DNA from: Streptantibioticus cattleyicolor NRRL 8057 = DSM 46488
Lineage (GTDB): Bacteria > Actinomycetota > Actinomycetes > Streptomycetales > Streptomycetaceae
DNA: 64,000 nucleotides
Reading direction: 5' to 3'
NCBI RefSeq assembly: GCF_000240165.1
Contig: NC_017585.1
Coordinates: 62,001-126,000, forward strand
Shown: positions 33,444-42,700 of the stretch, piece after piece
How the letters are laid out: each line of letters starts with the position of its first letter
How positions within the stretch are numbered: position 1 is the first letter of the stretch
Notes under the pieces: model-generated
Databases searched by the model: none
What the model was told of the DNA's origin: nothing
What the model saw: the letters and a program-made list of their open reading frames with translations, nothing else
Made by a program: the position numbers and the translations under genes

Positions 33444-34673
33444 TTACCGGTCGCCCTCATCGGCGTTCCCGGCCTCGCTCCGCCGGGTGTCCTTGACGAA
33501 GACGAGCCCGTCGATCCCCGTCAGGTGGGCCGGGTCGAGCGGGGCGTAGCCGAACCACGGGGACACCCGGGGCGCCGGCGGTGTGTCGCCGAGGGCGGCG
33601 GCCAGGCGCGCGGTGTCGACCAGGCAGCGGTCCTCCGGGAGCGCGTACAACAGTCCTTCGAGGGTGTCCGGCGGCGGCGTGTCCACCCCCTGGTGACGGA
33701 TCGTGCCCAGGGCCGTGGCCACGAAGGCGTATTCCGCGCCGAGTTCCGCGCCGACCAGGGCACCGGCGCTCCACCACGCCACCGTCCCCTGCCACATCCG
33801 CATGGTGCTCTCCTCCCGCTGGAGATGGGAGTTGTGGGCGTGGAGGAGCACCGGGCCCCGCTCGGCGAGGGCGAGGATGTCGTGGGCCATCATCAGGTCC
33901 CGCAGCGCGCACAGCCGGGTCATGCGGGCCGGTGTGGTGTCGGCCATCGCGTGGTGGTAGCGCAGCAGGCCGGTGGCGGTACGCCCGTACCGGCGCACCC
34001 GGTCCCAGTCGTCCGGTGAGGTCACCGTGCGCAGGTGCGGTGCCCGCGCGTCGAGCAGCGCCACCAGGTCGTCGGCGAGCAGCCGCAGTTGTCCGGCCTC
34101 GGCGGACCGTCCCACCGAGCGGGCCGGGTCCGTCATCGCGTCGGGGTCGGTCCACCGGTCGTCGGCGCCGATCAGGCGGTCGAGCGTTTCGGCGGTGCAG
34201 GGGAGCAGGCCGGCGTCGACGTGGGCCGCGAGGTAGCCGTGGAGCGCGGTGAGGACCGGCCGGGGGCTCGCGGCGTGGGTGATCTCCAGCGGGCCGTCGA
34301 AGCCGGCGAAGCGGACCCGTTCGGACGCGGGCCGGCCCTCGTTGTGGGCACGCATCCAGCGCACCAGCTCCCGGTTGGCCGGGAAGGCGCCCCAGCCGTG
34401 GCTGAACCCGTGCTCCATGACGTCGTCGAGGCTGCCGGTGCCCGAGGTGACGTAGTCGTCCACGGCCATCCCCGCCACGCAGTCGCTCTCGATCGCGATC
34501 GTCCGGTAGCCCTCCTCCTCGACGAGTCGCCGGAAGAGTTCGTTGCGCATGCCGAGCAGGGTCTCCTCGCCGTGGGTCGGCTCGCCCAGGGCGAGGACGC
34601 GGGGCCGGGACGGAAGCAGCCCGATGACGGCGGCAGCTTCGACGGCATGGGTGTGTGCGATGTCGGTCGCCAT
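33444..34673 (-). CDS. Erythromycin esterase-family protein
   Basis: A 409-residue cytoplasmic protein of the EreA/EreB/succinoglycan-biosynthesis superfamily. Family motifs are present: LGEPTHGEETLLGMRNELFR (active-site His and Glu near residues 33-37), IAIESDC, MEHGFSHGWGAF with the second His pair, and LLHAHNSHLQR. Such enzymes hydrolyse macrolactones, but most genomic members have unknown substrates, so resistance to erythromycin cannot be claimed. It is divergent from a two-domain MerR regulator; a strong palindrome overlaps its leader. Confidence 0.88.
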   Translation of the reverse strand: MATDIAHTHAVEAAAVIGLLPSRPRVLALGEPTHGEETLLGMRNELFRRLVEEEGYRTIAIESDCVAGMAVDDYVTSGTGSLDDVMEHGFSHGWGAFPANRELVRWMRAHNEGRPASERVRFAGFDGPLEITHAASPRPVLTALHGYLAAHVDAGLLPCTAETLDRLIGADDRWTDPDAMTDPARSVGRSAEAGQLRLLADDLVALLDARAPHLRTVTSPDDWDRVRRYGRTATGLLRYHHAMADTTPARMTRLCALRDLMMAHDILALAERGPVLLHAHNSHLQREESTMRMWQGTVAWWSAGALVGAELGAEYAFVATALGTIRHQGVDTPPPDTLEGLLYALPEDRCLVDTARLAAALGDTPPAPRVSPWFGYAPLDPAHLTGIDGLVFVKDTRRSEAGNADEGDR

Positions 34674-34676
34674 GGC

Positions 34677-34694
34677 TTCAACGGTATCGTTGAA
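34677..34694. promoter_or_regulatory. Palindromic operator between esterase-like and MerR genes
   Basis: TTCAACG-GTAT-CGTTGAA is a perfect 7-4-7 palindrome starting 3 bases upstream of the esterase ATG. Its right arm touches TTGAAC (34690-34695), a possible -35 for the MerR gene. Confidence 0.58.
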
Positions 34695-34731
34695 CCTTCA
34701 GTGGAAACTTTCCCGCGATAGTGTCGGGATC

Positions 34732-35451
34732 GTGGGACGAAACCTTCAAAGGAGTCAACGACTCAGGCCCGTCGATCTGGCGCGCGGTCACGGTCTGTCG
34801 ACGCAGGCGGTCAGGAACTACGAGGAGGCCGGCATCCTTCCGGCCGCCGAGCGCACACCGAGCGGCTACCGCGCCTACACCTCGCTGCACGCCGCCGCCC
34901 TGCGCGCGTTCCTCGCCCTGGTGCCCGGCCACGGCCACCGGACGGCGGCGGCGGTCATGCGGGCCGTGAACGACGGCGCGGACGACGAGGCGTTCCGGCT
35001 CATCGACGGCAGCCACGCCCAACTCCTCGACGACCGGCGAACCCTCCAGGCCGTGGAGAACGCCCTGCGCGACCTCGATCCGGCCACGGCGCCCGAGCCC
35101 GGGTCCGGCGGCACGTTCATCGGCCCGCTGGCGAAGAACCTCGGTGTCCGGCCCGCGACACTGCGCAAGTGGGAACGCTCCGGGCTGGTGCGTCCGCGCC
35201 GCGATCCGCGCACCGGCTACCGCGTCTACGCCGAGTCCGACGTACGGGACGCCCGGCTCACCCACCAACTGCGGCGCGGCGGTTACCTGTTGGAGCAGAT
35301 CGCCCCGCTGATCGCCCAGGTACGCGCGGCCGGCGGCCTGGAACCGCTGGAGGCCGCGCTCCGCGACTGGCACCGCCGGCTCTCCGCCCGCGCGCGGTCG
35401 ATGCTGACCGGGGCGGCGGAACTGGAGGCGTACCTGCGCGAGCGCGGATGA
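34732..35451 (+). CDS. MerR-family regulator with two DNA-binding domains (TioE-like)
   Basis: The protein has 239 residues from a GTG. Two MerR-type winged helices occur in tandem. The first is VDLARGHGLSTQAVRNYEEA followed by PSGYRAY, at about residues 15-55. The second is IGPLAKNLGVRPATLRKWERSG followed by RTGYRVYAESDV, at about residues 123-172. No effector domain follows, as in TioE-like double-MerR proteins. The divergent esterase-like gene is the likely target. The motif AACCTTCA is repeated at 34693-34700 and 34741-34748 around the start. Confidence 0.85.
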   Translation: MGRNLQRSQRLRPVDLARGHGLSTQAVRNYEEAGILPAAERTPSGYRAYTSLHAAALRAFLALVPGHGHRTAAAVMRAVNDGADDEAFRLIDGSHAQLLDDRRTLQAVENALRDLDPATAPEPGSGGTFIGPLAKNLGVRPATLRKWERSGLVRPRRDPRTGYRVYAESDVRDARLTHQLRRGGYLLEQIAPLIAQVRAAGGLEPLEAALRDWHRRLSARARSMLTGAAELEAYLRERG

Positions 35452-35524
35452 CGCTTCGGCGGGCCGCCCGGCACCACGCCGAACGACCACGGGCGCCGGG
35501 TGCCGGTTGCCGGGTGCCGCCACA

Positions 35525-35549
35525 TGACGCCGGATGACGTCACGTGACG
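35525..35549. repeat. Three phased TGACG repeats
   Basis: TGACG occurs at 35525, 35535 and 35545, exactly 10 bases apart, in a gene-free stretch (35452-35720). The same pentamer forms the dyad 35690-35712 next to the RHH gene. The region also holds the hairpin AGCGGCC/GGCCGCT (35641-35647 and 35659-35665) and a 22-codon frame (MSRITILTFPQVRAALAEKA) of doubtful meaning. Confidence 0.5.
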
Positions 35550-35689
35550 CCACACGGCATCACCACATGCCGCCACAGCCGCCACGCACCGGCGGCGTCA
35601 CCATGTCCCGGATCACCATCCTCACGTTTCCCCAGGTCAGAGCGGCCCTCGCCGAGAAGGCCGCTATCTGACACCACTCCGGACTTGCG

Positions 35690-35712
35690 CATGACGTCAC
35701 TATGGCGTCATG
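35690..35712. promoter_or_regulatory. Probable operator of the RHH/efflux operon
   Basis: CATGACG-N9-CGTCATG, a perfect 7-9-7 dyad, ends 8 bases before the start of the RHH protein gene. RHH proteins bind pairs of short repeats, so this is a likely autoregulatory site. Confidence 0.6.
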
Positions 35713-35720
35713 ATGAAGCC

Positions 35721-36239
35721 ATGGACCTCACCCCGTATGTCGAGACCCTCCGCCGCGAACTGGCGGTGGCCGCCGAAGCCGGCGGGGAACACACCCGTGA
35801 GCTGGCCGAGAGGCTCACCGCTCCGCTGGAGTCGGCGACCCGGCTGACCATGCTCAACGTGCTCTCCGCCGCGATGGACGAGATCACCCGTGAACTCGCC
35901 CCCGGCTCGGTCGACGTACGGCTGCGCGGGCTGGACCCCGACTTCGTGGTGACGCTGCCGCCCGCCGACGGTGGCGTCCACGCCGAGCCGGCCGCGCCCG
36001 TCGAACCCCTTGTGGCGCAGGCGCCGGCCGACGGCGACGAGGGCGGCACCGCGCGGGTCAGCCTGCGCCTGCCGGTCCACCTCAAGGCCCGCGCCGAGGA
36101 CGCCGCGAACCGCGAGGGCCTGTCGGTCAACGCCTGGCTGGTCCGCGCCGTGGCCAACGCGGTCGACGGCGGCACCCGGCCGCGTACGCCGGAGAGGACC
36201 CAGGCCATCGGGCAGAGCATCACCGGCTGGGTGCGGTAG
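35721..36239 (+). CDS. RHH/HicB-type DNA-binding protein heading an efflux operon
   Basis: A 172-residue protein. The C-terminal 50 residues hold a ribbon-helix-helix motif, RVSLRLPVHLKARAEDAANR then EGLSVNAWLVRAVANAVDGG, as in Arc/HicB antitoxin-type proteins. The N-terminal half (helical, LTPYVETLRRELAVAAEAGG) is specific to this Streptomyces operon type and probably gives oligomerisation. No HicA toxin is encoded nearby; instead DUF4097 and an ABC exporter follow. It is inferred to repress the operon through the adjacent TGACG dyad. Confidence 0.82.
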   Translation: MDLTPYVETLRRELAVAAEAGGEHTRELAERLTAPLESATRLTMLNVLSAAMDEITRELAPGSVDVRLRGLDPDFVVTLPPADGGVHAEPAAPVEPLVAQAPADGDEGGTARVSLRLPVHLKARAEDAANREGLSVNAWLVRAVANAVDGGTRPRTPERTQAIGQSITGWVR

Positions 36240-36324
36240 CCGCGCGCCCAGCCCCCGCACCACCTCACCCACCCCACGTCCCACCAGCGGGGACGCCCTG
36301 AAGACCCAAGAGGACGGGACAGCC

Positions 36325-37167
36325 ATGCCTTCTTTCGACACCCCCGAAGCGATCTCGGTCACCGCGCACGTGGAGGCCGGTTCCATCCGGTTCGCCGCGG
36401 ACGACCGCCTCGACACCCTCGTCGACGTGCGGCCCCGCGACCCGAAGAGGGAACTGGACGTGCGCACGGCCGACCAGACCGAGGTCACGTACGCGGGCGG
36501 CACCCTGACCGTCCGGACGCCCAAGCCCAATCTGTTCGGCCGCACCGGTGTCGTCGACGTGACGGTCGAACTGCCCACCGGATCGCGCGTCGACACCACC
36601 GGCGCCTGGACCCAGGTGTACAGCGAGGGCCGGCTCGGCAAGGTCCGCGTCAAGACCTCCTCCGGCGACGTCCGCCTGGACACCACCGGTCCGCTGCACC
36701 TGAAGGCGTCGCACGGCTCGATCACCGTGGACCGGGTGGAGGGCACGGCCGAGATCACCACCAGCTCCGGCAGCCTGCGCGCCGGCCTCCTCGACGGCCC
36801 CGCCGTCCTGAAGAACTCGCACGGCACCACCACCGTGGAGGCCGCCACCGACGAGCTGCGGGTGAGCGGCGCCAACGGCGACATCGAGATCCGGCGCGCC
36901 GCCGCCTCGGTCACCGCCACCACCGCGCACGGCACCCTGCGCGTGGGTGAAGTGGCGCGCGGCACCGTCCAGTTGGAGACCTCCTACGGCGCCATCGAGG
37001 TCGGGGTCCGGGAGGGGACGGCCGCCTGGCTCGACGTCAGCTCGGGCGCCGGCCAGGTACGCAACACGCTCACCTCGTCCGGGTCCCCGGAGGAGACCGA
37101 GGAGACCGTCACGATCCGCGCCCGTACCCGGTACGGCAACATCGACGTCCTCCGCGCCAAGGTCTGA
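36325..37167 (+). CDS. DUF4097-family beta-strand repeat protein
   Basis: A 280-residue protein made of short repeated strands with S/T-S-G-D and S-H-G-S/T turns: VKTSSGDVRLDTTG, LKASHGSITVDRVEG, ITTSSGSLRAG, LKNSHGTTTVEAAT, TAHGTLRV and TSYGAIEVGV. This is a right-handed beta-solenoid (adhesin-like DUF4097). It has no signal peptide. It occurs regularly between an RHH regulator and DrrA/DrrB-type transporters in streptomycetes; its function is unknown, perhaps a scaffold or modulator of the exporter operon. Confidence 0.88.
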   Translation: MPSFDTPEAISVTAHVEAGSIRFAADDRLDTLVDVRPRDPKRELDVRTADQTEVTYAGGTLTVRTPKPNLFGRTGVVDVTVELPTGSRVDTTGAWTQVYSEGRLGKVRVKTSSGDVRLDTTGPLHLKASHGSITVDRVEGTAEITTSSGSLRAGLLDGPAVLKNSHGTTTVEAATDELRVSGANGDIEIRRAAASVTATTAHGTLRVGEVARGTVQLETSYGAIEVGVREGTAAWLDVSSGAGQVRNTLTSSGSPEETEETVTIRARTRYGNIDVLRAKV

Positions 37168-37226
37168 CACCGCGAGAGCCCGGCCCCACCTCACCTCATC
37201 ACGTCAACCTTCCCCCGGGAGGATCC

Positions 37227-38209
<983 letters not shown>

Positions 38210-38213
<4 letters not shown>

Positions 38214-39001
38214 GCTCCCTCGCCCTCGCCGTCCGCGACTCGTCCACCATGCTGCGGCGCAACCTCCTGCACGCCCGCCGCTACCCGTCGATGACCTTGA
38301 ACCTCCTGCTGACGCCGATCATGCTGTTGCTGCTGTTCGTCTACATCTTCGGCGACGTGATGAGCTCCGGCATGGCGGGCGGCGGCACCGGGCGCTCCGC
38401 GTACATCGCGTACCTCGTCCCGGGCATCCTGCTGATGACCATCGGCGGCACCACCGTCGGCACCGCGGTGTCCGTCTCCAACGACATGACCGAGGGCATC
38501 GTCGCCCGCTTCCGTACGATGGCGATCCACCGCGGCTCGGTGCTCATCGGGCACGTCGTCGGCAGCGTGGTGCAGGCGCTGATCAGCGTGGTGCTCGTCG
38601 GCGCCGTCGGCGTGGCCATCGGGTTCCGCACCACGAACGCCACCGTGCTCGACTGGCTCGCGGCGTTCGGACTGCTCGCGCTCTTCGCCCTGGCGCTCAC
38701 CTGGATCGCCGTCGGGATGGGCATGGTCAGCCCCAACGCGGAGGCGGCGAGCAACAACGCGATGCCGCTGATCATCCTGCCGCTGATCTCCAGCGCCTTC
38801 GTCCCGGTCCACGCGATGCCCGGCTGGTTCCAGCCGATCGCCGAGTACCAGCCGTTCACCCCCGCCATCGAGACCCTGCGCGGCCTCCTCCTCGGCACGC
38901 ACATCGGTGACAACTGGTGGATCGCCGTCGTCTGGTGCCTGGGCCTGACGGTACTCGGCTACCGGTGGTCGAAGGCACAGTTCAACCGCGACCAGAAGTA
39001 G
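38210..39001 (+). CDS. DrrB-type ABC-2 permease
   Basis: A 263-residue ABC-2 type membrane protein with six helices. The N-terminal coupling region is SSTMLRRNLLHARRYPSMTL, and the family motif EGIVARFRTMAIHRGSVLIG follows helix 2. The C-terminal region has PVHAMPGWFQPIAEYQPFTP, seen in nearly all DrrB-type exporters. It pairs with the ATPase upstream, with which it shares a four-base overlap. Substrate is not predictable from sequence; both genes are under the presumed RHH control. Confidence 0.93.
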
Positions 39002-39101
39002 CCACCACACCGGCGCACCGCGTCCCGCCCGAGGGCGGCGTACCCCGGCACCACGCCGGCGTACGCCGCCGGCGTCGGCTTCGCCGGGCACGACAGCGTC
39101 C

Positions 39102-39569
39102 TCAGCCGAACGCGGCGAGCACCGCCGCGAGGGCCAGCAGCCCCAGCCCGACGAGGACGCAGTCGACCGCGGCCCGGATGAGCCGGAACTTGCGCGTGGC
39201 GAGGGCGGCCATGAACCTCAGGAGCTCCACCTCGTACCCGGACGCCAGACGTCCACGCAACTGGTCGCCGCTGAGCCGGGGCCAGGCCGTCCAGCCGGTG
39301 CCCTTGAGGTCCGGGCGGACCGCGAGCAGCAGGATCACGACGGCGGCCAGCAGGGCGGCCCCGCCGAGGTATCCGGGCACCGCGACGGGGACCGGCAGAC
39401 GCCGGCTGGTGGCCACCGACACCAGCGCCGCCAGGGCCGCTCCGGCCAACGCGAGCAACAGGCTCGCCTTGCCTTCGGCACGCGCCAGGTCACTTTGTAT
39501 CGCCACGGCCGCCGCGGCGATCCGCTCCGGTGCCCCGTCCCGACCCGGTTCCGGTGTGATGACCGCCAT
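39102..39569 (-). CDS. Pycsar effector-like (PycTM) membrane protein
   Basis: A 155-residue protein. Residues about 18-60 read AIQSDLARAEGKASLLLALA followed by GAALAALVSV. Two more hydrophobic segments follow (GYLGGAALLAAVVILLLAV and VDCVLVGLGLLALAAVLAAFG) around a YEVELLRFMAALATRKFRLI helix. This layout matches the PycTM/DUF5706-type proteins that act as membrane-disrupting effectors of cyclic-pyrimidine (Pycsar) phage defence. No pyrimidine cyclase is adjacent, so a defence role is unproven; such orphan copies are common in streptomycetes. Confidence 0.7.
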   Translation of the reverse strand: MAVITPEPGRDGAPERIAAAAVAIQSDLARAEGKASLLLALAGAALAALVSVATSRRLPVPVAVPGYLGGAALLAAVVILLLAVRPDLKGTGWTAWPRLSGDQLRGRLASGYEVELLRFMAALATRKFRLIRAAVDCVLVGLGLLALAAVLAAFG

Positions 39570-39695
39570 CGCCTCGTCAACTCCCGCCTCGTCGGCCCGC
39601 CGTGGTCTCCGCTGACGTCCAGCACACCACGGCGGGCCGCGCGGTTTCCGTGGTTTCGCCGGAACGGCGGGCGGTAACGGCGGGCAGGCGGTGGC

Positions 39696-40457
39696 CTACC
39701 GGCGGCTCGGGAGCATCGCGAGCGCCTGCGACCGCTGGGCGACCAACGCGTCGTAGGTGCCGTCGCGTTCGGCCCACCGGTGCGTCAGCACACCCTTGAC
39801 GAGGACCTCGCGCGGCGTGGGGTCGCTGCCGAGCAGGTCCATCACCTCGGTGGCGAACGCGTCCAGGTCCAGCGCCTTCGGGTTGAGCCGGGCCTGCTCC
39901 CCGGTGGTGGCGACGGCCGGGGGGACGAGTTCGCACACCTCGACGCCGGTGCCGTCCAGTTGTGCGCGCAGCGCCTCACTGTAGGCGTGCACCCCGGCCT
40001 TGGTGGCGGCGTAGGTCGGCATGGGCGGGAACGGCAGGAACCCGATCCCCGAGGTGACCGTGACGATGGTGCCGGTGCCGCGTCCGATCAGGTGCGGGGT
40101 GAAGGCGTCGATGACGCGGATGGTGCCCAGGAGGTTGGTGTCGACCGTCTTCCGCGCGGTGTCGAAGTGCGCGGGGTCGCGGAGGTCCTCCAGGAGCATG
40201 ACCCCGGACATCGTCACGATCGTGTCGAGGCCCGGGTGACCGGCCAGCACCGTGTCGCGGGCCCGGTCGACGCCGTCCTGGTCGGTCACGTCGACGGGGA
40301 CGGTGGCGAACCCCTCCGCCGCGAGTTCGTCGAGCAGGTCGGTGCGGCGGCCCCCGACGACGACCGTGCTGCCGGCCGCGGCGAACCGGCGGGCGAGCTC
40401 CCGGCCGATCCCTGAGGTGCCGCCCGCGATGAAGACGGTGCGGTTGCTGATGTCCAT
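39696..40457 (-). CDS. SDR-family oxidoreductase (DltE-like)
   Basis: A 253-residue SDR. It has the nucleotide loop GGTSGIG at residues 12-18, GGRR after beta-2 (NADP preference), a catalytic Ser at about 136, and Y149-AAT-K153. The usual NNAG after beta-4 is replaced by TMSGV, as in the DltE/YvaG subgroup of Gram-positive SDRs. The long substrate loop LVPPAVATTGEQARLNPKAL fits that subgroup. It is divergent from an MmyB-type XRE regulator 314 bases away, its probable controller. Confidence 0.9.
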   Translation of the reverse strand: MDISNRTVFIAGGTSGIGRELARRFAAAGSTVVVGGRRTDLLDELAAEGFATVPVDVTDQDGVDRARDTVLAGHPGLDTIVTMSGVMLLEDLRDPAHFDTARKTVDTNLLGTIRVIDAFTPHLIGRGTGTIVTVTSGIGFLPFPPMPTYAATKAGVHAYSEALRAQLDGTGVEVCELVPPAVATTGEQARLNPKALDLDAFATEVMDLLGSDPTPREVLVKGVLTHRWAERDGTYDALVAQRSQALAMLPSRR

Positions 40458-40771
40458 TGATTGCTCCTGCTCAGGGCGTCGACAGCGGCGAGCCGACGGT
40501 GCGGTCGGCGCGGGTCTTCGGTGTCGTGCCGGGGTTTCACGGTGTGGATCGGCCCGGGCGCGGTACGTGGTCGTACGGCGGCCGTGCCGAGCGGTCCGTG
40601 GGCGGGACGCCGGTCCCGTCGGCGACCGGCGTGGTCTTCGGTGTCGCCGTCCTCGGCCCCGGTCCGGTACGGCGATGTCTTCAGTCTCGCCGCGTTCCCC
40701 GGCCGCCGGCAGTGCCCCTGTCTTCCCAGGTCCTGCCAGGACCCCCCTTCGCCGAGGGGCCCTGAACTACG
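40458..40771. other. Divergent intergenic region with a 14-base direct repeat
   Basis: These 314 bases contain no convincing gene. The exact repeat GGTCTTCGGTGTCG occurs at 40513-40526 and 40633-40646, 120 bases apart. It could be part of the control region for the SDR or the XRE gene, or a trace of local duplication. Confidence 0.35.
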
Positions 40772-41614
40772 ATGCCGGACATGAGCGACGACGACCGCGC
40801 CAACCAGCTCGGCGGCTACCTCCGCGCCCGGCGGGCACTGGTCACCCCTGAGCAGGCCGGGCTCGCGGCGGGCGGGAACCGCCGCGTTCCGGGGCTGCGC
40901 CGGGAAGAGGTCGCCATGCTCGCGGGCATCAGCGCCGACTACTACCTGCGGCTGGAACGCGGCCGGGACAAGAACCCCTCACCCCAGGTCCTCGCCTCGC
41001 TCGCCCGGGTCCTCCACCTGGACGAGCCGGAGCAGGAATACCTGCTCGGCCTGACCGCCCCGCGCCCCAAGCCGCGGCGGCGCCGGAAGCCCGAACGCGT
41101 ACCCGCGCGGTTGCACCACCTGCTGGCAAGCGTCCAGGTTCCCGCGTTCGTCGAAGGCCGCGCGTTCGACGTGCTGGCCTCCAACCAGCTCGCGGTCGCC
41201 CTCTCCCCACGCCTGCCCCCCGGGCACAACCGCCTGCGATCGCTGCTCCTCGACCCCGAGGAGCAGGCGTTCCAGCAGGACTGGACACGCGCCGCGGAAG
41301 GGTTCGTCGCCGCCTTCCGGAAATCCATCGGCGACGACGTCGACAACCCCCGCTTCGTGGAACTCATCGGCGAACTCGCCCTGTCGAGCGAGCGCTTCCG
41401 CACCCTGTGGGCCCGCCACGACATCCGCAACCTCGAAGGCGGCACCATCACCGTCAACCACCCCGTCGTCGGCGAGCTCCACCTCCACCGCGACAAACTC
41501 CCGGTGGCCGACCTCCTCCTCGTCGTCTACTACGCCGACCAGGGCAGCGACACCGACGAGAAACTCCGCCTCCTCGCCTCCATGACGGCACCGCCCACCA
41601 CGCGGCGGACCTGA
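40772..41614 (+). CDS. MmyB-type XRE-family regulator
   Basis: A 280-residue protein. The XRE helix-turn-helix includes VPGLRREEVAMLAGISADYY followed by LRLERGRDKNPS at about residues 37-69. The C-terminal MmyB-like ligand domain (from VPAFVEGRAFDVLASNQLAV) ends with the TRRT tail. MmyB domains are PAS-like and have been reported to bind fatty acids. It is one of three such regulators in this window and is divergent from an SDR. Confidence 0.9.
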   Translation: MPDMSDDDRANQLGGYLRARRALVTPEQAGLAAGGNRRVPGLRREEVAMLAGISADYYLRLERGRDKNPSPQVLASLARVLHLDEPEQEYLLGLTAPRPKPRRRRKPERVPARLHHLLASVQVPAFVEGRAFDVLASNQLAVALSPRLPPGHNRLRSLLLDPEEQAFQQDWTRAAEGFVAAFRKSIGDDVDNPRFVELIGELALSSERFRTLWARHDIRNLEGGTITVNHPVVGELHLHRDKLPVADLLLVVYYADQGSDTDEKLRLLASMTAPPTTRRT

Positions 41615-41626
41615 CCCGGCCGGGTC
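41613..41626. terminator. Palindrome between convergent genes
   Basis: GACCCGG-CCGGGTC, a perfect 14-base palindrome overlapping the XRE stop codon and 11 bases from the end of the convergent reductase gene. It may pause or terminate transcription from both sides. Confidence 0.4.
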
Positions 41627-41637
41627 CGGGCGTACGG

Positions 41638-42198
41638 CTACGCCTGGTCGGCGGGGCCGTAGACGACGTGCAGGACGCCGGTGGTGAAGGCGGCGGAGGA
41701 GAGCAGCTTGAGGGGGACGGGGTCGGCGGTGTCGTCGAAGAGGCGCAGGCCACGGCCGACCGCGATCGGGTGGACGAACAGGTGGAGTTCGTCGATGAGT
41801 CCGGCGGCCAGCAGCTGGCGGACGACGGAGACCGAGCCGGACAAGGCGATGGGGCCGCCCGGCTCCGCCTTCAGCTTGGTGACGGACTCGATCAGGTCGC
41901 CCTGGAGCTGCTCGGAGTTGCGCCAGGTGAACTCCAGCGGGGAGCGGGAGACCACGATCTTGCGGGCGTCGCCGAGGGACTTGGCCATGGCGTCGTCCGC
42001 GTCCGCGGCCTCCCGGGCCGGCCACGCGCCGACGAAGGTGTCGTAGGTGACACGGCCGAGCAGGATGGTGTCGGCCGTGCCGAGCTGCGCGGTCACGGCG
42101 GCGCCCATCTCGTCGTTGAAGTACGGGAAGTGCCACTTGTCGGGGCTCTCCACGACGCCGTCGGCGGCGATGAACATCCCGGCGGTGATCTTCCTCAT
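41638..42198 (-). CDS. Dihydrofolate reductase-family (RibD C-terminal-like) protein
   Basis: A 186-residue protein with the RibD_C/DHFR-like fold: MRKITAGMFIAADGVVESPD at the start, TILLGRVTYDTFVGAWP, VVSRSPLEFTW, the glycine-rich cofactor loop IALSGSVSVVRQLLAAGLID and ELHLFVHPIAVGRGLRLFDD. These features mark the YyaP/YwjB-type family, thought to be NADPH-dependent reductases of unknown substrate. The ATG at 42196-42198 is chosen for its fit to the family N-terminus. It converges with the XRE gene. Confidence 0.9.
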   Translation of the reverse strand: MRKITAGMFIAADGVVESPDKWHFPYFNDEMGAAVTAQLGTADTILLGRVTYDTFVGAWPAREAADADDAMAKSLGDARKIVVSRSPLEFTWRNSEQLQGDLIESVTKLKAEPGGPIALSGSVSVVRQLLAAGLIDELHLFVHPIAVGRGLRLFDDTADPVPLKLLSSAAFTTGVLHVVYGPADQA

Positions 42199-42364
42199 GT
42201 GTTCCTCCCAGCAGGGTCGGGTATCGGTCGCTTCATCTGGTGGGACGGGGCGCCCCGGCACAACTCATCGCTGTTCGGCGGTGTTTCCCGGAGTTTTTTC
42301 GCGGCCCCCGGGACGTTCGGTGTCGCACCGATGAGTCGAGGGCGCCCGGGCGGTCCGAACGGGT

Positions 42365-42700
42365 ATGACGACTGTGGTGTTCACGGTGGGGCAGCTCCGT
42401 TGTGGGGCCGGGCCTTTCCTGTGCGACCAGTTGGCCGCGTCGCTGGCGGACCGGCCGGAGGCGGTGGTCGTGGTCTGTGATGTCTCCGCCGCCGACCGGC
42501 CCACCCCGGCCGACCTCGACCATCTGGCACGGCTGCGGACGACGGCCCGGCGCATGGGGTGCGATCTCGTACTGCGCGGGGCCTCGCCGCGGCTGCGGCT
42601 GCTGCTGGCGCTCACCGGTCTGGAGGAGGGCTTCGGCTACGGGGACGACGCGTCAGACCCCGGCGGCGTCGGCGGTCAGCCGCGTCGGCAGGTTCCATAG
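42365..42700 (+). CDS. STAS-domain protein (anti-sigma factor antagonist-like)
   Basis: A 111-residue protein with a STAS-like fold: VVFTVGQLRCGAGPFLCDQL as first strand and helix, VVVVCDVSAADRPTPADLDHL as the central strand and loop, then TARRMGCDLVLRGASPRLRL. In SpoIIAA-type proteins a Ser/Thr in the central D-x-S/T loop is phosphorylated; here DVSAAD offers S. The last 48 bases overlap the 3' end of the convergent sigma-factor gene. No anti-sigma kinase is adjacent, so the partner is unknown. Confidence 0.75.
   Translation: MTTVVFTVGQLRCGAGPFLCDQLAASLADRPEAVVVVCDVSAADRPTPADLDHLARLRTTARRMGCDLVLRGASPRLRLLLALTGLEEGFGYGDDASDPGGVGGQPRRQVP

Noticed and set aside
33444-34673. A macrolide-resistance cluster (erythromycin-esterase-like gene plus the glycosyltransferase at 49156)
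   Set aside because: The genes are 15 kb apart, unlinked to macrolide biosynthesis or rRNA methylase genes, and both families have many members without resistance roles.
35721-36239. HicA/HicB toxin-antitoxin pair
   Set aside because: Only the RHH domain is present; no HicA-like toxin frame lies on either side.
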